DNA from: Apodemus sylvaticus
Taxonomy: Eukaryota > Chordata > Mammalia > Rodentia > Muridae
NCBI RefSeq assembly: GCF_947179515.1
Contig: NC_067473.1
Location: 102,550,282-102,614,281 of the forward strand
Direction of reading: 5' to 3'
Length of the DNA stretch: 64,000 nucleotides
In this document: positions 53,262-63,277 of the stretch, piece after piece
How the letters are laid out: each line of letters begins with the position of its first letter
How positions within the stretch are numbered: position 1 is the first letter of the stretch
Translations under genes and position numbers: made by a program
The notes under the pieces: generated by a model
What the model was told of the DNA's origin: nothing
Databases searched by the model: none
The model's input: only the letters and a program-made list of their open reading frames with translations

Positions 53262-53443
53262 CAAATAATTATTTATTTATTTTATGTATATGGGTACACT
53301 GTATCTGTCTACAGACACACCACAAGAAGGCATCAGATCTCATTACAGATGGTTGTGAGCCACCATGTGGTTGCTGAGATTTGAACTCAGTACCTTTGGA
53401 AGAGCAGTCAGTGCTCTTGACTGCTGAGCCATCTCTCCAGCTT
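53262..53443 (-). repeat. B2 SINE
   Basis: ATTATTTATTTATTTTATG, GTGAGCCACCATGTGGTTGC and CTGAGCCATCTCTCCAGC. Confidence 0.95.
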
Positions 53444-54262
53444 GCTTTTGGCTTCTTTACACTTCCTCTAAAGCTCCCCCCATCCCCAACCCCTTGTGAC
53501 AGCTTGTCCACTCTGTGTCTGACCTCCTGTCACTCTCTGGTGACCCACTCTTTCTTCCTGTTCTCTGGGGTTTATTCTACTTGGCAATAAGGCTCTTCCT
53601 GGTTCTTTCATGGGTAAATCAAACCCCAAAGAGAAAGTCTGTTACCCACAATGCCTGCCTCTGAGTCATTCCAATGGGTCAAGACCAAATTTATTGACCC
53701 CCAAATGATCTCTGAACTCAGAGACCCGCAGAAGATCCCGGATGAAGAAGGATGGCTTCAAGGTAGAGCTGAGAGACAAGTCAAAGGCATTTACTGGTGT
53801 GTGTGTGTGTGTGTGTGTGTGTAGTGTGTCAATTCTCTGAAATCAGCCATCATCCGCATAGTGCCTGGCACACTGAGAGGAAATCCTTCTGTGTTACCTG
53901 ACAATATGGGCCCACTGAGCCTTCATGCAGGAGGGAGGCAGGAGCTGTATTTTGGGGTTAAGGTCAGCGTGGGCACAAGGAGTTATTGATACCTGCAACT
54001 GGGCCAAGATGCTTTGAAAGCCTTCAAAGCACAGGCCTATTTTGTTTTAGATAGTTAATAATTAATCTTTCTTGGGAAATTCGGGGTAGAAGGAAAACAC
54101 AAGGCCAGGACGGTGTGGTTGCGTGTCCAGGGAGAGCTGCGGATGACTGCAGCCTGAGGCCTCATATGGCGGAACCCAGAGACCCAGCCGCTTTCTTTCT
54201 CTCTTCCCTTCTTTCTGTCATAAAATTCAAACTTTATTTTAAAATTTTATGTAGAGAGACTC
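53444..54262. other. Mostly unassigned intergenic DNA with (GT)n
   Basis: A (GT)14 run at 53794-53822; otherwise nothing recognised. Confidence 0.5.
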
Positions 54263-54264
54263 TT

Positions 54265-54590
54265 TTATAAGCATCAACCGTGAATAAAGAAGCCGATGGC
54301 TAATGAACTGAAGCAGGAACTAGGAGGCAGGACACGGATAGGAAGAGAGGATTCTGGGACATGGTGAATAAAAGGAGACGCAGGGAGAGACTTGGAGAGA
54401 GATCCTCGAGTGAGATTCGGGAAAGGCGCTGAGAGAGGCACTGAGGAGACCTGAAAGAAGCAGCGGGCTGGCACTGGAGGGGCGGTAACTAACCAAATGG
54501 TAAACGTAGTTTAATAAATTATGAGCTAGTCAGGGAATGCGCTAACGTTTATGGCTTAGACATTTAATAATAAATAGTCTCAGAGGAGAA
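54265..54590 (+). mobile_element. LTR-like element (ERVK-type group)
   Basis: GTGAATAAAGAAGCCGATGG, purine-rich middle, AGTTTAATAAATTATGAGCT and GGGAATGCGCTAACGTTTAT align with 43515-43805 and 21775-21935. Confidence 0.6.
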
Positions 54591-54596
54591 CACAGA

Positions 54597-54775
54597 TTTT
54601 TTTTTTTTGTTCTGTTTTTTTTTGTTTTTTTGGATTTGGTTTTTTTCGAGACAGGGTTTCTCTGTATAACCCTGGCTGTCCTGGAACTCACTTTGTAGAC
54701 CAGGCTGGCCTCAAACTCAGAAATCTGCTTGCCTCTGCTGGGATTACAGGCGTGCACCACCACCGCCTGGCTGAA
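54597..54775 (-). repeat. B1 SINE with short deletion
   Basis: T-rich tail, GAGACAGGGTTTCTCTGTAT; TGCCTCTGCTGGGATTACAG shows loss of the CCTCCCAAGTGC part. Confidence 0.93.
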
Positions 54776-54842
54776 AACAAATTTTTAAAATAATTTTAAT
54801 TATTATTTATTATTTATTATATTTCTATTATGTGTGTGCACA

Positions 54843-54876
<34 letters not shown>

Positions 54877-55040
54877 GAGGCCAGAGGTCAGTTTTAGGTT
54901 TCTTCCTCAATGGCTCTCCACATTATTTTTTGAGACAGCTTCTCTCATTAGACATAGGGTGCACCATTTTGGTTGGACTGGCCAACCAGTGAGCATCATG
55001 GCGCCTCCTGCCTCTGCCTTCTCCCAGTGCTGAACTTCAG
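54776..55040 (-). repeat. (GT)n-containing rodent repeat
   Basis: (GT)n at 54832-54866, then GTATGGAGGCCAGAGGTCAG and GAGACAGCTTCTCTCATTAG, the same type as 44890-45170. Confidence 0.5.
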
Positions 55041-55139
55041 GCTGCTAGGCCCATAGAAGCCCAATCAGAATTTGTTCTCTCATCTAATATAACTTTTATT
55101 TTTGAAAGTATCATTACTTTGAGACATCCTACCAGCCCC

Positions 55140-55305
55140 AAACTTTTATTTATTTTATTTGTTTGCTTGCTTATTTATTTATTTTTGAGACAGGGTCTCA
55201 TTTGTAGTTCTGGCTGGCCTGGAATTCTCTATGTAGACCAGGCTGGCCTCAAACTCTGCCTGCCTCTGTTTCTTGAATGCTGGAGTTAAAGACATGCCAC
55301 CATGA
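55140..55305 (-). repeat. B1-type SINE
   Basis: TATTTATTTTTGAGACAGGG, GTAGACCAGGCTGGCCTC and GAGTTAAAGACATGCCACC. Confidence 0.85.
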
Positions 55306-55684
55306 GAGGACCTTGAGTAGAATTATTCTTATTTGTGTGCATGTTCATCTATGTAAGATGTATGTGTACATATATGTACTTGGACATGTGTATATGGAAC
55401 CCAAAAGTCAACTTCCTCAGGAGCAATCCAAAGTTTTTGAGACAGGGATACTCTCTGGTATCTGGAGCTCACCAACTGAGCTAGGCTGGCCAGCTACGGC
55501 ATTGCTGGGATGCTCCTGTCTCTGCCTCCTCAGGCCTGGCACTCCGACGGCACCATCACCCCCACTTACTTTCATGAACAGTGGGCTGAACTCTCATGAG
55601 TCAGGTCCTCATGTTACTTGCCTGACCCCTGACCCCTGACCCTGAACTTCTGATCGTCCTGCCTCTGCTTCTGGAGACTTACAG
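55306..55684. other. Probable repeat-derived DNA with a GGGTCA direct-repeat cluster
   Basis: Resembles the repeat type of 54840-55040. Holds the nuclear-receptor half-site array at 55623-55642. Confidence 0.4.
55623..55642 (-). promoter_or_regulatory. Three GGGTCA half-sites spaced by 1 bp (DR1 type)
   Basis: On the minus strand: GGGTCAGGGGTCAGGGGTCA. DR1 spacing is the arrangement used by HNF4, COUP-TF and RXR heterodimers. It may be a chance expansion of a 7-bp unit. Confidence 0.35.
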
Positions 55685-55785
55685 GAGCACACCACCACAT
55701 GTGGTTTGTGAAATGTTGGGGATCAAACCGAGGGCTGTGTGTGCAGTGCAGACACTCTGCTGGCTAAGCCACGTTCCCAGCCCCC
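55685..55785 (-). repeat. B4/ID-type SINE
   Basis: GGGGATCAAACCGAGGGCTG and GCTAAGCCACGTTCCCAGCC. Confidence 0.7.
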
Positions 55786-55792
55786 AGGTCTT

Positions 55793-56168
55793 ACTCTGCT
55801 TTCTATTGCTGTGATAAACATCATGACCAAAGGAAACTAGGAGAGGAAAGGCTTTGTGCCTTCCACGGCCTGATTACAGTTAGTCTGACAGGGAGAAGCC
55901 CAGCCAGGAACTCAAGCAGGGAAGAAACCGGGGGCAGGAACAGTGGTGAAGGCCATGGTAGAGGCTGCTTATGGGCATGCCCAGAGTTTGCTCAGCCTGC
56001 CCAGAGATGGCACCAGCAGCTGGTGACTGGGACCTTCTCCTCAACCATTAATCATGAAAACGCTTTAAAACTGCTGCAGGCCATTCTGAGGGAGATACTT
56101 TGTCAGTCCACATTTCCTCCTCCTCCTAGACAACTCTAGCTGGTGTCAGGTTAACAAAAAACTAATCA
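55793..56168 (-). mobile_element. Old LTR copy, same group as the 33743 element
   Basis: TTCTATTGCTGTGATAAACATC, CAGCCAGGAACTCAAGCAGG, TTAATCATGAAAACGC and AACTCTAGCTGGTGTCAGG. Confidence 0.65.
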
Positions 56169-56844
56169 GAATGCCCCACAATAAGCTTTTATTGATTACT
56201 TACTATGTGTGATGCTGGCGGTTCAAAGGTGAGTGGGATCTGGGAGTCGCTCTTGTATGGGCAGAATCACTACACAGATGGCCATGGGGAGTTGGATAGC
56301 AGCCAATAGCAAAGGAGCTTGGGCTGGAGGAAGCTCGTCTTCCACCAGAATTGTGCCCACTTACACAGCCCACTCATCCACATGGGAACCTTTGAAAAGC
56401 AATTTTCCCAATCAGGGGTTAGGATGGGTCCACTTGCAGCTGGGGTGCTACAGATGGGGCAGTGAAATTAGCTCAGACCACCGGGAGGGTGATTTGGCAG
56501 CAATCGGCAAAGGCATGTCACCATTTATTTTTGTTTTATTTTGTTTTCATTTTTTTTCCCTCTTAGGGACTATACTTCTCTTGTGAAAAGTCAAAATTTC
56601 CAGAGTTTATTACTGCAGCAGTGTTGGCAACTTCTGAGGTCAGAAAGAAGCCCGGTGACCTACACAATGGCGAAGTTGCTGCCATTCGGGACGGAATTTT
56701 TTCTCATGCCCATGCAATGCATGTATAGAGAATATAGTAAGTTAGTATGGGGCGGTGGGTTCAATTCCTATCACATTCTCAGGTCCCACATTCTCTAGAT
56801 TTGGGTTATTTGGTGGAAGGTATGACAGACCCAAATTCTCACTC
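56169..56844. other. Unassigned intergenic DNA
   Basis: A plus-strand frame at 56233-56586 (117 codons) shows no domain. Nothing else. Confidence 0.4.
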
Positions 56845-56898
56845 TTTCTCCCTCCCCCTCTCCTTCCCCTCTCCCCTTCCCCCTCCCCTCTCTTCTCA
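56845..56898. repeat. CT-rich low-complexity tract
   Basis: Pyrimidine-only run of about 50 bp. Confidence 0.85.
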
Positions 56899-58036
56899 GA
56901 CATGTTAGCTTGTTATAATTTGCTATATGCTATAGCCAAGGACAACCTTGAACTCCTGATCCTGCTGTCTCTTCCTCCAAAGTACTGGCATTATAAGAGC
57001 AGCCTTCTTTTTCAGTCTTGGACTTTTAAAATTCAGGAGTGGTCACCGCCAAGAAAATAACTGAATGCCCAGCTGCTTTAGGGATCTGTGCTCCAGTCTC
57101 TAGGGCCGGCGCCGTGTGAACCCCATGGCTTTACTCTTGTGGCTTGGCGTCCATTTCATGGGTGGCTTCTTAGTGCCCGGATCACAGGACACAGCCCTAT
57201 ACCGTGTTATGCTCTGCCTTCTTTCCCCCTTTGAGAAAGGGTTTCTTTGTAGCCCAGGCTTCCTGCCTCAGCCTTTTGAGGGCTGGGGTTACAGGCGTGT
57301 CCCTCAGTGTCCTGCCTCGGTTATCTTATGCCCAATGGTAACCTTGGCATTTAGTTCCTCAGGTCGACATAGTGTGAGTCTACTGTCTGAGACAGCTGCT
57401 TACCATAGTGTTAGCTTTCATTTCCCTTCATGTCTCCTTAGAAAAGAAGAGAGGCTTTGAGGTTTCACAACTTCGGGGTCACCTGCTTAGTGCTCCTGGC
57501 GGCTGTGTGGCTGCTCCAGAAGCTTGGCCACATTAGCTCACCAGATGGAGGCGTTTTCTGACAAGCTTGGTCCCTGGTCAAGGCTCTGCCTGCCTTCAGC
57601 ATTTCCTGTTCCAGGGGGAAAGTCCCCTTTAAAGCCACGTGCTTAAGACTGAAACCAGAGTCTAACGGCAGACTGCCACAAGGGCAGGACATTACCAATG
57701 TCAGGATTCCGGTTCCTTCTAAAACCTGTCCGGGAAGCTCAAGGCCACAGAAGCTCAGGGAGCCCAGCTTCTGGCAGTGTCAAAATCTGGATTCATTTTG
57801 TCTCCATAAAATAATTCTGTGCTCTCCCTCTCTCCCTCTTTTTACCAAGTCCTTTTCTTTTTACCATTCACATTTTAAATTTAGCCAAAGCTTGTAGAGT
57901 ACACCCAAAGATGAAAGGGACCCAGGAGGTGATCCTGTCTTTGTCCAAGGAAGTGACTCAAAGGTATCTTCCCCATCTCTAAGCCCCTGCCTTGATATCC
58001 CCATAGTGACGGCCTACCCCACAATTCTTTTCTCCA
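56899..58036. other. Unassigned DNA with scattered old SINE pieces
   Basis: B4/B1-like reverse fragments at 56900-57005 (GACAACCTTGAACTCCTGAT) and 57225-57312. 57025-57060 repeats a block from 50447-50483. No gene. Confidence 0.4.
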
Positions 58037-58039
58037 TTA

Positions 58040-58250
58040 AGTTGCTTTGTTTCATGCATTTTATCCAGGGAACTAGCCATTGTGTAATCAAAGATGACTC
58101 TGAATTTCTGACCTCTGCCTTCTACTCCCTAGGGCTGGGATTACAGGTGTGTACCTCCATGCTAGATATAGTCTGTGCTGGAGATCAAAATCATTGCTTT
58201 GTGCATGACAGGCAAGTACTCTACTGATGCTGCTGTGCTCACAGCCCTTG
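58040..58250 (-). repeat. B4 SINE
   Basis: TTTCTGACCTCTGCCTTCTA, TGGGATTACAGGTGTGTACC, then ID-like GACAGGCAAGTACTCTACTG. Confidence 0.65.
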
Positions 58251-58276
58251 CTGCAGGATGTGTCTTAGAAGTAGGA

Positions 58277-58750
58277 AGTTCTAGCCAGAAGCTGGAAAGA
58301 ACCCAGATGTCCCTCAGCAGAGGAATAGATACAGAAAATGTGGTATATTTACACAATGGAGTATTATTCAGCCATTAGAAACAATGAATTAATGAAATTC
58401 TTAGACAAATGGATGCAACTGGAAAACGTCATCCTAAATGAGGTAACCCAGCCTCAAAAGAACACTTATGGTATGCACTGACTAATAAGTGGATATTAGC
58501 CTAGAAGCTTGGAATACCCAAGACACAATTCACATATCAAATGATGCCCAAGAAGAATGGAGGAGTGGCCCTTGGTCCTGGAAAGGCTCAGTACAGCAGT
58601 GTAGGGGTATACCAGGACAGGGAAGTGGGAAGGGGTGGATTGGGGAACAAGGGGAGGGAAGAGGGCTTATGGGACTTTCAGGGAGGGGGGATCCAGGAAA
58701 GGGAAACTCACTTGAAATGTAAATGGAGAATATATCGAATAAAAAAAAAA
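58277..58750 (+). mobile_element. 5'-truncated L1 3' end with target duplication
   Basis: Carries the last ~75 codons of ORF2 with stops and frameshifts (TGGTATATTTACACAATGGAG region), the 3' UTR with the G-rich AAGGGGAGGG-type block and an A-tail. AGAAGTAGGA flanks it at 58267-58276 and 58751-58760. Non-functional. Confidence 0.92.
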
Positions 58751-59039
58751 AGAAGTAGGACATTTTCCTAATGTGTGTATGAGCCTGCGTTAGATGTTAG
58801 ATTTCCACCATCCCAAACCAACCCAGCAACCACTAACCAAATTCTCTACCTATAAAGTACCTTAAATCTTTTCTGAAACAAAATGGAGCTTGAATCTGGA
58901 GATATATATTCTATCACCTCTCCACATATAGAAGTGAAGAGATGGTATTAAAAACCCATATGGGTGACCTCTGAATATTGTCCATTGAAATGAATATTTT
59001 AGGCTAGGAAAATAATGATAAACATGACCTTTTACCTTA

Positions 59040-59160
59040 CACTTCTACCTCATAGTAAAGCACTGGGGGAAGTTAGAATCCAAGGCCTGTGGACAGGAAC
59101 TGAAGCATAGAATGGAGGATTGCTGCTTACTGGCTTACTCTCAGTGACTTGCTCAGTTTG
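59040..59160 (-). mobile_element. Old LTR copy, part 1 (same group as 33743), interrupted by a B2
   Basis: GGACAGGAACTGAAGCATAG and GCTGCTTACTGGCTTACTC; continues at 59394. Confidence 0.6.
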
Positions 59161-59162
59161 TG

Positions 59163-59201
<39 letters not shown>
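59163..59201. repeat. (TA)n microsatellite
   Basis: About 18 TA units at the tail side of a B2. Confidence 0.96.
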
Positions 59202-59384
59202 TTTTTTAAAGATTTATTTATTTTATGTATGTGAGTACACTGTCACTGTCTTCAGACACACTAGAAGAGGGCATCTGATACTATTACAGATGGTTGTTAG
59301 CTACCATGTGGTTGTTGAGGATCGAACTCAGGACCTCTGGAAGAACAGTCAGTGCTCTTAACCACTGAGCCACCTTTCCAGCCC
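59202..59384 (-). repeat. B2 SINE with 9-bp target duplication
   Basis: AGATTTATTTATTTTATG to GAGCCACCTTTCCAGCCC. CTCAGTTTG is found at 59152-59160 and 59385-59393, enclosing the B2 and the (TA)n. Confidence 0.93.
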
Positions 59385-59575
59385 CTCAGTTTGCATTCTA
59401 ATAACCTTCCTAGGGAGTGACACTGCCCCTAGTTGACTGGATCAACCCACATCAATATTTATGAAGAAAATACCCTACAGACAGTGATCTGATTGAGGCC
59501 ATTGTCTCAACTGAAGCTCTGATTTCCCTGAAGACTTGAGACTGTGTCAAGTTGACAAAAATCTAGCTATCAGAG
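59385..59575 (-). mobile_element. Old LTR copy, part 2
   Basis: CCCACATCAATATTTATGAAG, CATTGTCTCAACTGAAGC and TGTGTCAAGTTGACAAAAAT complete the LTR begun at 59040. Confidence 0.65.
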
Positions 59576-59834
59576 GGATAGAACAGAGAGAGATAGAGCA
59601 GGACTCCTGCACATGTATATAAGCATACACTATATACTACACTACACATATACACATAATCACATATACACACATATAGGTTTTCATATATGTAATGCTA
59701 TTTAATTCTGCAGTTATACCAGTAGGAACATTTTGTAGTCAGCAGATATCTATTAAGCGCCTACTGTGTGCTGGTTACTGTTCTCAGTGCTGGCAACTGA
59801 GCAGTGAGGAAAAGCTGAAAGCCTCTTTTCCCAG
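59576..59834. other. Unassigned DNA
   Basis: CATATA-rich patch at 59612-59692; otherwise nothing. Confidence 0.4.
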
Positions 59835-60012
59835 CTACGTTGGTAGAGTGCTTGTCAAACACACTCAGGGTCTTGGGTTCAGTCCCCAGCCCCAGGTAAA
59901 CCAGACCAAAGCACCTGGGAAATGGAGACAGGAAGAAAGTCAGAAGTTCTAGGTCATCTTGGCTATATAGCAAGTTAGAGTCAAGATTATGATATGTGAA
60001 ACCCTGCCAAAG
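59835..60012 (+). repeat. B4 SINE
   Basis: ID-like head (GTTGGTAGAGTGCTTGTCAA, GGGTTCAGTCCCCAGCCCC) then B1-like body (GTGAAACCCTGCC). Confidence 0.7.
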
Positions 60013-60319
60013 AAAACAACAAAAAAGAATCTGGCCTTGAGAAGGCCCCAGTAAAAGTAAATTTTTCTCAGTTACACTGTTGTACTTATTCTTCCTCTTT
60101 GTCTTTCCTTCTTTAAAAAACCTAAGGCATCTATAACTACTCAATCAGGCCTCTATCGGAATAAGGAAAGTGTGAAAATGTAGGCGCCTCTCTTGTGTGA
60201 GCCTGACGGTGGGCTTGGAATAGCATGGCTGGTAGAAGCAGTCATGCTGTAAAGCTTCCTGTCTGGTGGTGTCTGATTAGATCAGTCTTGTCATCAAAGA
60301 AGATGCTTCAAGAGACCAA

Positions 60320-60427
60320 GTGTAGCTGGGTAGTGGTGGTGCACACCTTTAGTTCCTAGTCCCAGCACTTAGTAGGCAGAGACAGGCAGATTTCTATGAG
60401 TTCAAGGCCAGCCTGGTCTCCATGGCA
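60320..60427 (+). repeat. B1 SINE, 3' truncated
   Basis: AGCTGGGTAGTGGTGGTGCAC to TCAAGGCCAGCCTGGTCTCC. Confidence 0.88.
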
Positions 60428-60729
60428 ACTTCTAACTGAAAGTGCTGTCACAGTTCCCACCTGCCTGGCTATTCTGTGGCTCCTTTCCTACAGGAGATAA
60501 CTGGCTGGACCTTGACCGAGCCCTCTGCCTCTTCCAGCTGCATTAGAAAGAGCCTCTCCTCTGAGACCCTCACCTGAATCTCCAGGTTGCCCCTTCTGTT
60601 CTCAACCCTTCTGTAGCCTGGGACACTTCTCCATTTTTCTAGCCACACGGTTCCTCCTTAGATCTCTCTTCCTCTAACTCTCAGACATTTCCCCCCTCCT
60701 CTATTTCCAAAGGAGAAAGTCTTACCTAT
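60428..60729. other. Unassigned intergenic DNA
   Basis: CT-rich in the second half; nothing recognised. Confidence 0.4.
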
Positions 60730-61080
60730 TGTGGTAGTTTGAATATAATTGGCCCTCATAGGCCATAGGGAGTGGCATTATTAGGAGGTATGGCCTTGCT
60801 GGAGGAAGTGTGTCACTGTGGGGTGAGCTTTGAGGTTTCCTTGCTCAAGCTACACTTAATGTGGCACCCAGTCTCCTCCTGTCTTTGTATCAAGATATAG
60901 AACTCTCAGCTCCTTCTCCAGCACCATGTCTGCTTGTCGGCTGCCACACTGTCATGGTTGCCATGACAGTAATGAACTGAACCTCTGAAGCTGTAAGCCA
61001 GCGCCAATGAAGTGTTTTCCTTTATAAGAGTTGCCTTGGTCATAGTGCCTCTTCAAAGCAATGAAACCCTAACTAAGACA
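60730..61080 (+). mobile_element. Solo LTR, ERVL class (MT2-like group)
   Basis: 351 bp, TGTGGTAGTTTGAATATAAT to CCCTAACTAAGACA. Flanked by CCTAT and CCCAT (one mismatch). Best-preserved member of this group here. Confidence 0.88.
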
Positions 61081-61334
61081 CCCATAGAGATTCAATATCT
61101 TTACATTTGGAAGTCAAGACTCAGACATTTTGGTGTTTGACTGATGTAATCATCTACCCAGGAATCCATGGGGGCTTGTATCTATGAACTTTGGTATCCT
61201 TTATTTCATTAATCCATTGTCATTGGATACAATTACAAAATCCAGTGTAATTGTAATTGTATTGATTACACTGGTACCTTGATCTTGATGCTGGTACCTT
61301 TGAACAATTAGCTATCAGATCACTTGAGACAGGG

Positions 61335-61482
61335 AATGGACCAGTGAGATGGCTCAGGGGGTAAAGGCACTTGCTGCCAAGTCTGATGACCTGCGTTCAG
61401 TCTTCAGGGTTCATGTGGCAGCAGGAGAACGGGCTCTTGCAAGTTGGCCTCTGACTTCTATGTGCATGGGGTGGACTCAAGC
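61335..61482 (+). repeat. B3/B2-type SINE
   Basis: GGACCAGTGAGATGGCTCAG, AAAGGCACTTGCTGCCAAG and TTGGCCTCTGACTTCTATG. Confidence 0.8.
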
Positions 61483-61514
61483 GCCTCCCTCCCAGATATA
61501 TATATATATATAAT

Positions 61515-61618
61515 ATATTTTTTTTGTTTTTGAGACAGGATTTCTCCATAGAGTCCTGGCTGTCTTGAAACTGCCTCCCTAGTGCTGAGATCACAGGCTT
61601 GTGATACTGCGCTTGGTT
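61515..61618 (-). repeat. B1 SINE with internal deletion
   Basis: TTTTTGAGACAGGATTTCTCC, TGGCTGTCTTGAAACTGCC, then CTAGTGCTGAGATCACAGG. Confidence 0.8.
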
Positions 61619-61849
61619 CTATTCCTTTGATTGCTGTTTCAGGTATGGTGCGTTCTCTAGGAATTACACTATTCTCTGAGTTTTAATTTTTGTTCATGAT
61701 CACAGAAAAGCCAGTACAAAAATGTGTCCACTTATCTGTTGCTACTCCAGTAAGGGCCACTAGATGGTGCACCTGGGCCCTTTCTGAGGTCTGGTCTTTG
61801 CTTGCTATAATAGCTGGGTTCCCCAGCCAAGGTGGGTTGAGATCCTTGT

Positions 61850-61917
61850 TTTTTTGTTTTTTTGTTTATTTGTTTGTTTTCCTGGTTTGGTTAATTTATT
61901 TTTGAGCCTTTGGGAAT
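61850..61917 (-). repeat. 68-bp retrotransposed fragment with 15-bp target duplication
   Basis: GGTTGAGATCCTTGT is present at 61835-61849 and 61918-61932. Between them, on the minus strand, lie about 37 nt containing AATAAA (about 15 nt before the tail) and then an A-rich tail. Source transcript unknown. Confidence 0.75.
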
Positions 61918-61974
61918 GGTTGAGATCCTTGTAACCTTGTATAAAAGATACCTGCTTCTCATCAAAACCATACA

Positions 61975-62345
61975 GAATTTATTGGGCATTCCCAGGCAGA
62001 ACAGGATTCTAGTTGTGGGAGGGTGATGGTATCTTGGAAGTGGGGCACCACAGTGATGATAAAGGCGAACAGAAGAGCTGCCCTTCAGTCCCATGTCTGA
62101 AAGCCAGGTAGGGTTTAGCCAAGCAGCCTATGATTGGGAGCCTGGGCGCCCACAGTTGTGCAATGATAATGAGAGAGGGGGCCCCCAGCATCACTAAGAG
62201 GAGCCGGATGCTGGCACTGTACTGTAGCTGCCCTATGAAAGGCTATACTCATAAGTCTTCCGGGCCACAGAGACAGATGCCTCGGGGGCATTCGACAATG
62301 TAAGGGTACAGCTAGGGGGCAGTGGTGGAGTCTGGTGAGAGAGAA
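61975..62345 (-). other. Unidentified low-AT block, possible decayed retrocopy
   Basis: Stands out as non-repetitive and GC-richer. On the minus strand it ends in AATAAATTC. Minus-strand frames of 61-67 codons exist (61891-62094, 62009-62194) but none matches a protein I know. No clear A-tail or target duplication. Could equally be unique DNA. Confidence 0.3.
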
Positions 62346-62634
62346 AATGCCATTTAAAGGTATTCAACTTCAAGACTGCTTGAAAGAAGCCTTTCATAGT
62401 AACTTACACTTGTAATCCTACCTCTTGGGAGATAGAGGCTCATAGAGGGAGATAGAGGGTTTTTTTTGTTTTTGTGTTTTTTTTTTGCTGTTGTTGTTTG
62501 TTTGTTCTTTTAACTTAACAGAGCTAGTTGTGGTTGCGTATACCTGGAATCTAATCCTTAAATTTGAGACTAGCCTTGGTTACTGATTAGTGAATTCAAG
62601 GCCTCACTATTTAGTCTAAACTAGTCTAAGCTAG

Positions 62635-62635
<1 letters not shown>

Positions 62636-62725
<90 letters not shown>
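62636..62725. repeat. (TC)n(CA)n compound microsatellite
   Basis: About 19 TC units then about 24 CA units. Confidence 0.97.
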
Positions 62726-62727
<2 letters not shown>

Positions 62728-62870
62728 AGAATATAGCTCAGTTAGTGCAGTACTTGCCTACCATGTATAAAGCCCTAGTTTGATCCCAGTCACTGCTACC
62801 ACAGCTGGTAGCATAAATATACCTCAGCAAGCGGAGGCAGGATCAGAAGTTTAAGGTCATCCTTAACTAC
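62726..62870 (+). repeat. B4/ID-type SINE
   Basis: GAGAATATAGCTCAGTTAGTG, TAGTTTGATCCCAGTCACTG, then B1-like GCGGAGGCAGGATCAGAAG. Confidence 0.7.
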
Positions 62871-63277
62871 TGTCTTAGGGTTTTACTGCTGTGAAGAAAC
62901 ACCATGACCAAGACAACTCTTGTAAAGGAAAACATTTAATGTTACAGTTTCAGAGGCCCAGTCCATTATCATGGTGGGAAGCAAGGCAGTGTGTAGGCAG
63001 ACACAGTGCTGAAGGAGCTGAGAGTTCTCCATCTTGATCTGCAGGCAGCAGAAGGGGTCTGTCTTCCACAGGCTGCCAGAAGGAGGCTCTGGTTCCACAC
63101 TGGGTGTATCTTGAGCTTATATATGAGATCTCAAAGCCCACATCCACAGTGGCATACTTCCTCCAACAAGGCCACACCCACCCCAACAAAGCTACACCTT
63201 CTAATAATGCCACTCTCTATGGGCCAAGCCTTCATATGTGTGAATCTGTGGGGGCCAAACCTATTCAAACCACCACA
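62871..63277 (-). mobile_element. 3' LTR of a reverse-oriented ERVL-class element
   Basis: 407 bp, TGTCTTAGGGTTTTACTGCT to CAAACCACCACA. On the minus strand the sequence just before it (63278-63300) reads GGGGGACAGGAGGTGGAATG, a polypurine tract, so the interior lies to the right. Confidence 0.88.
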
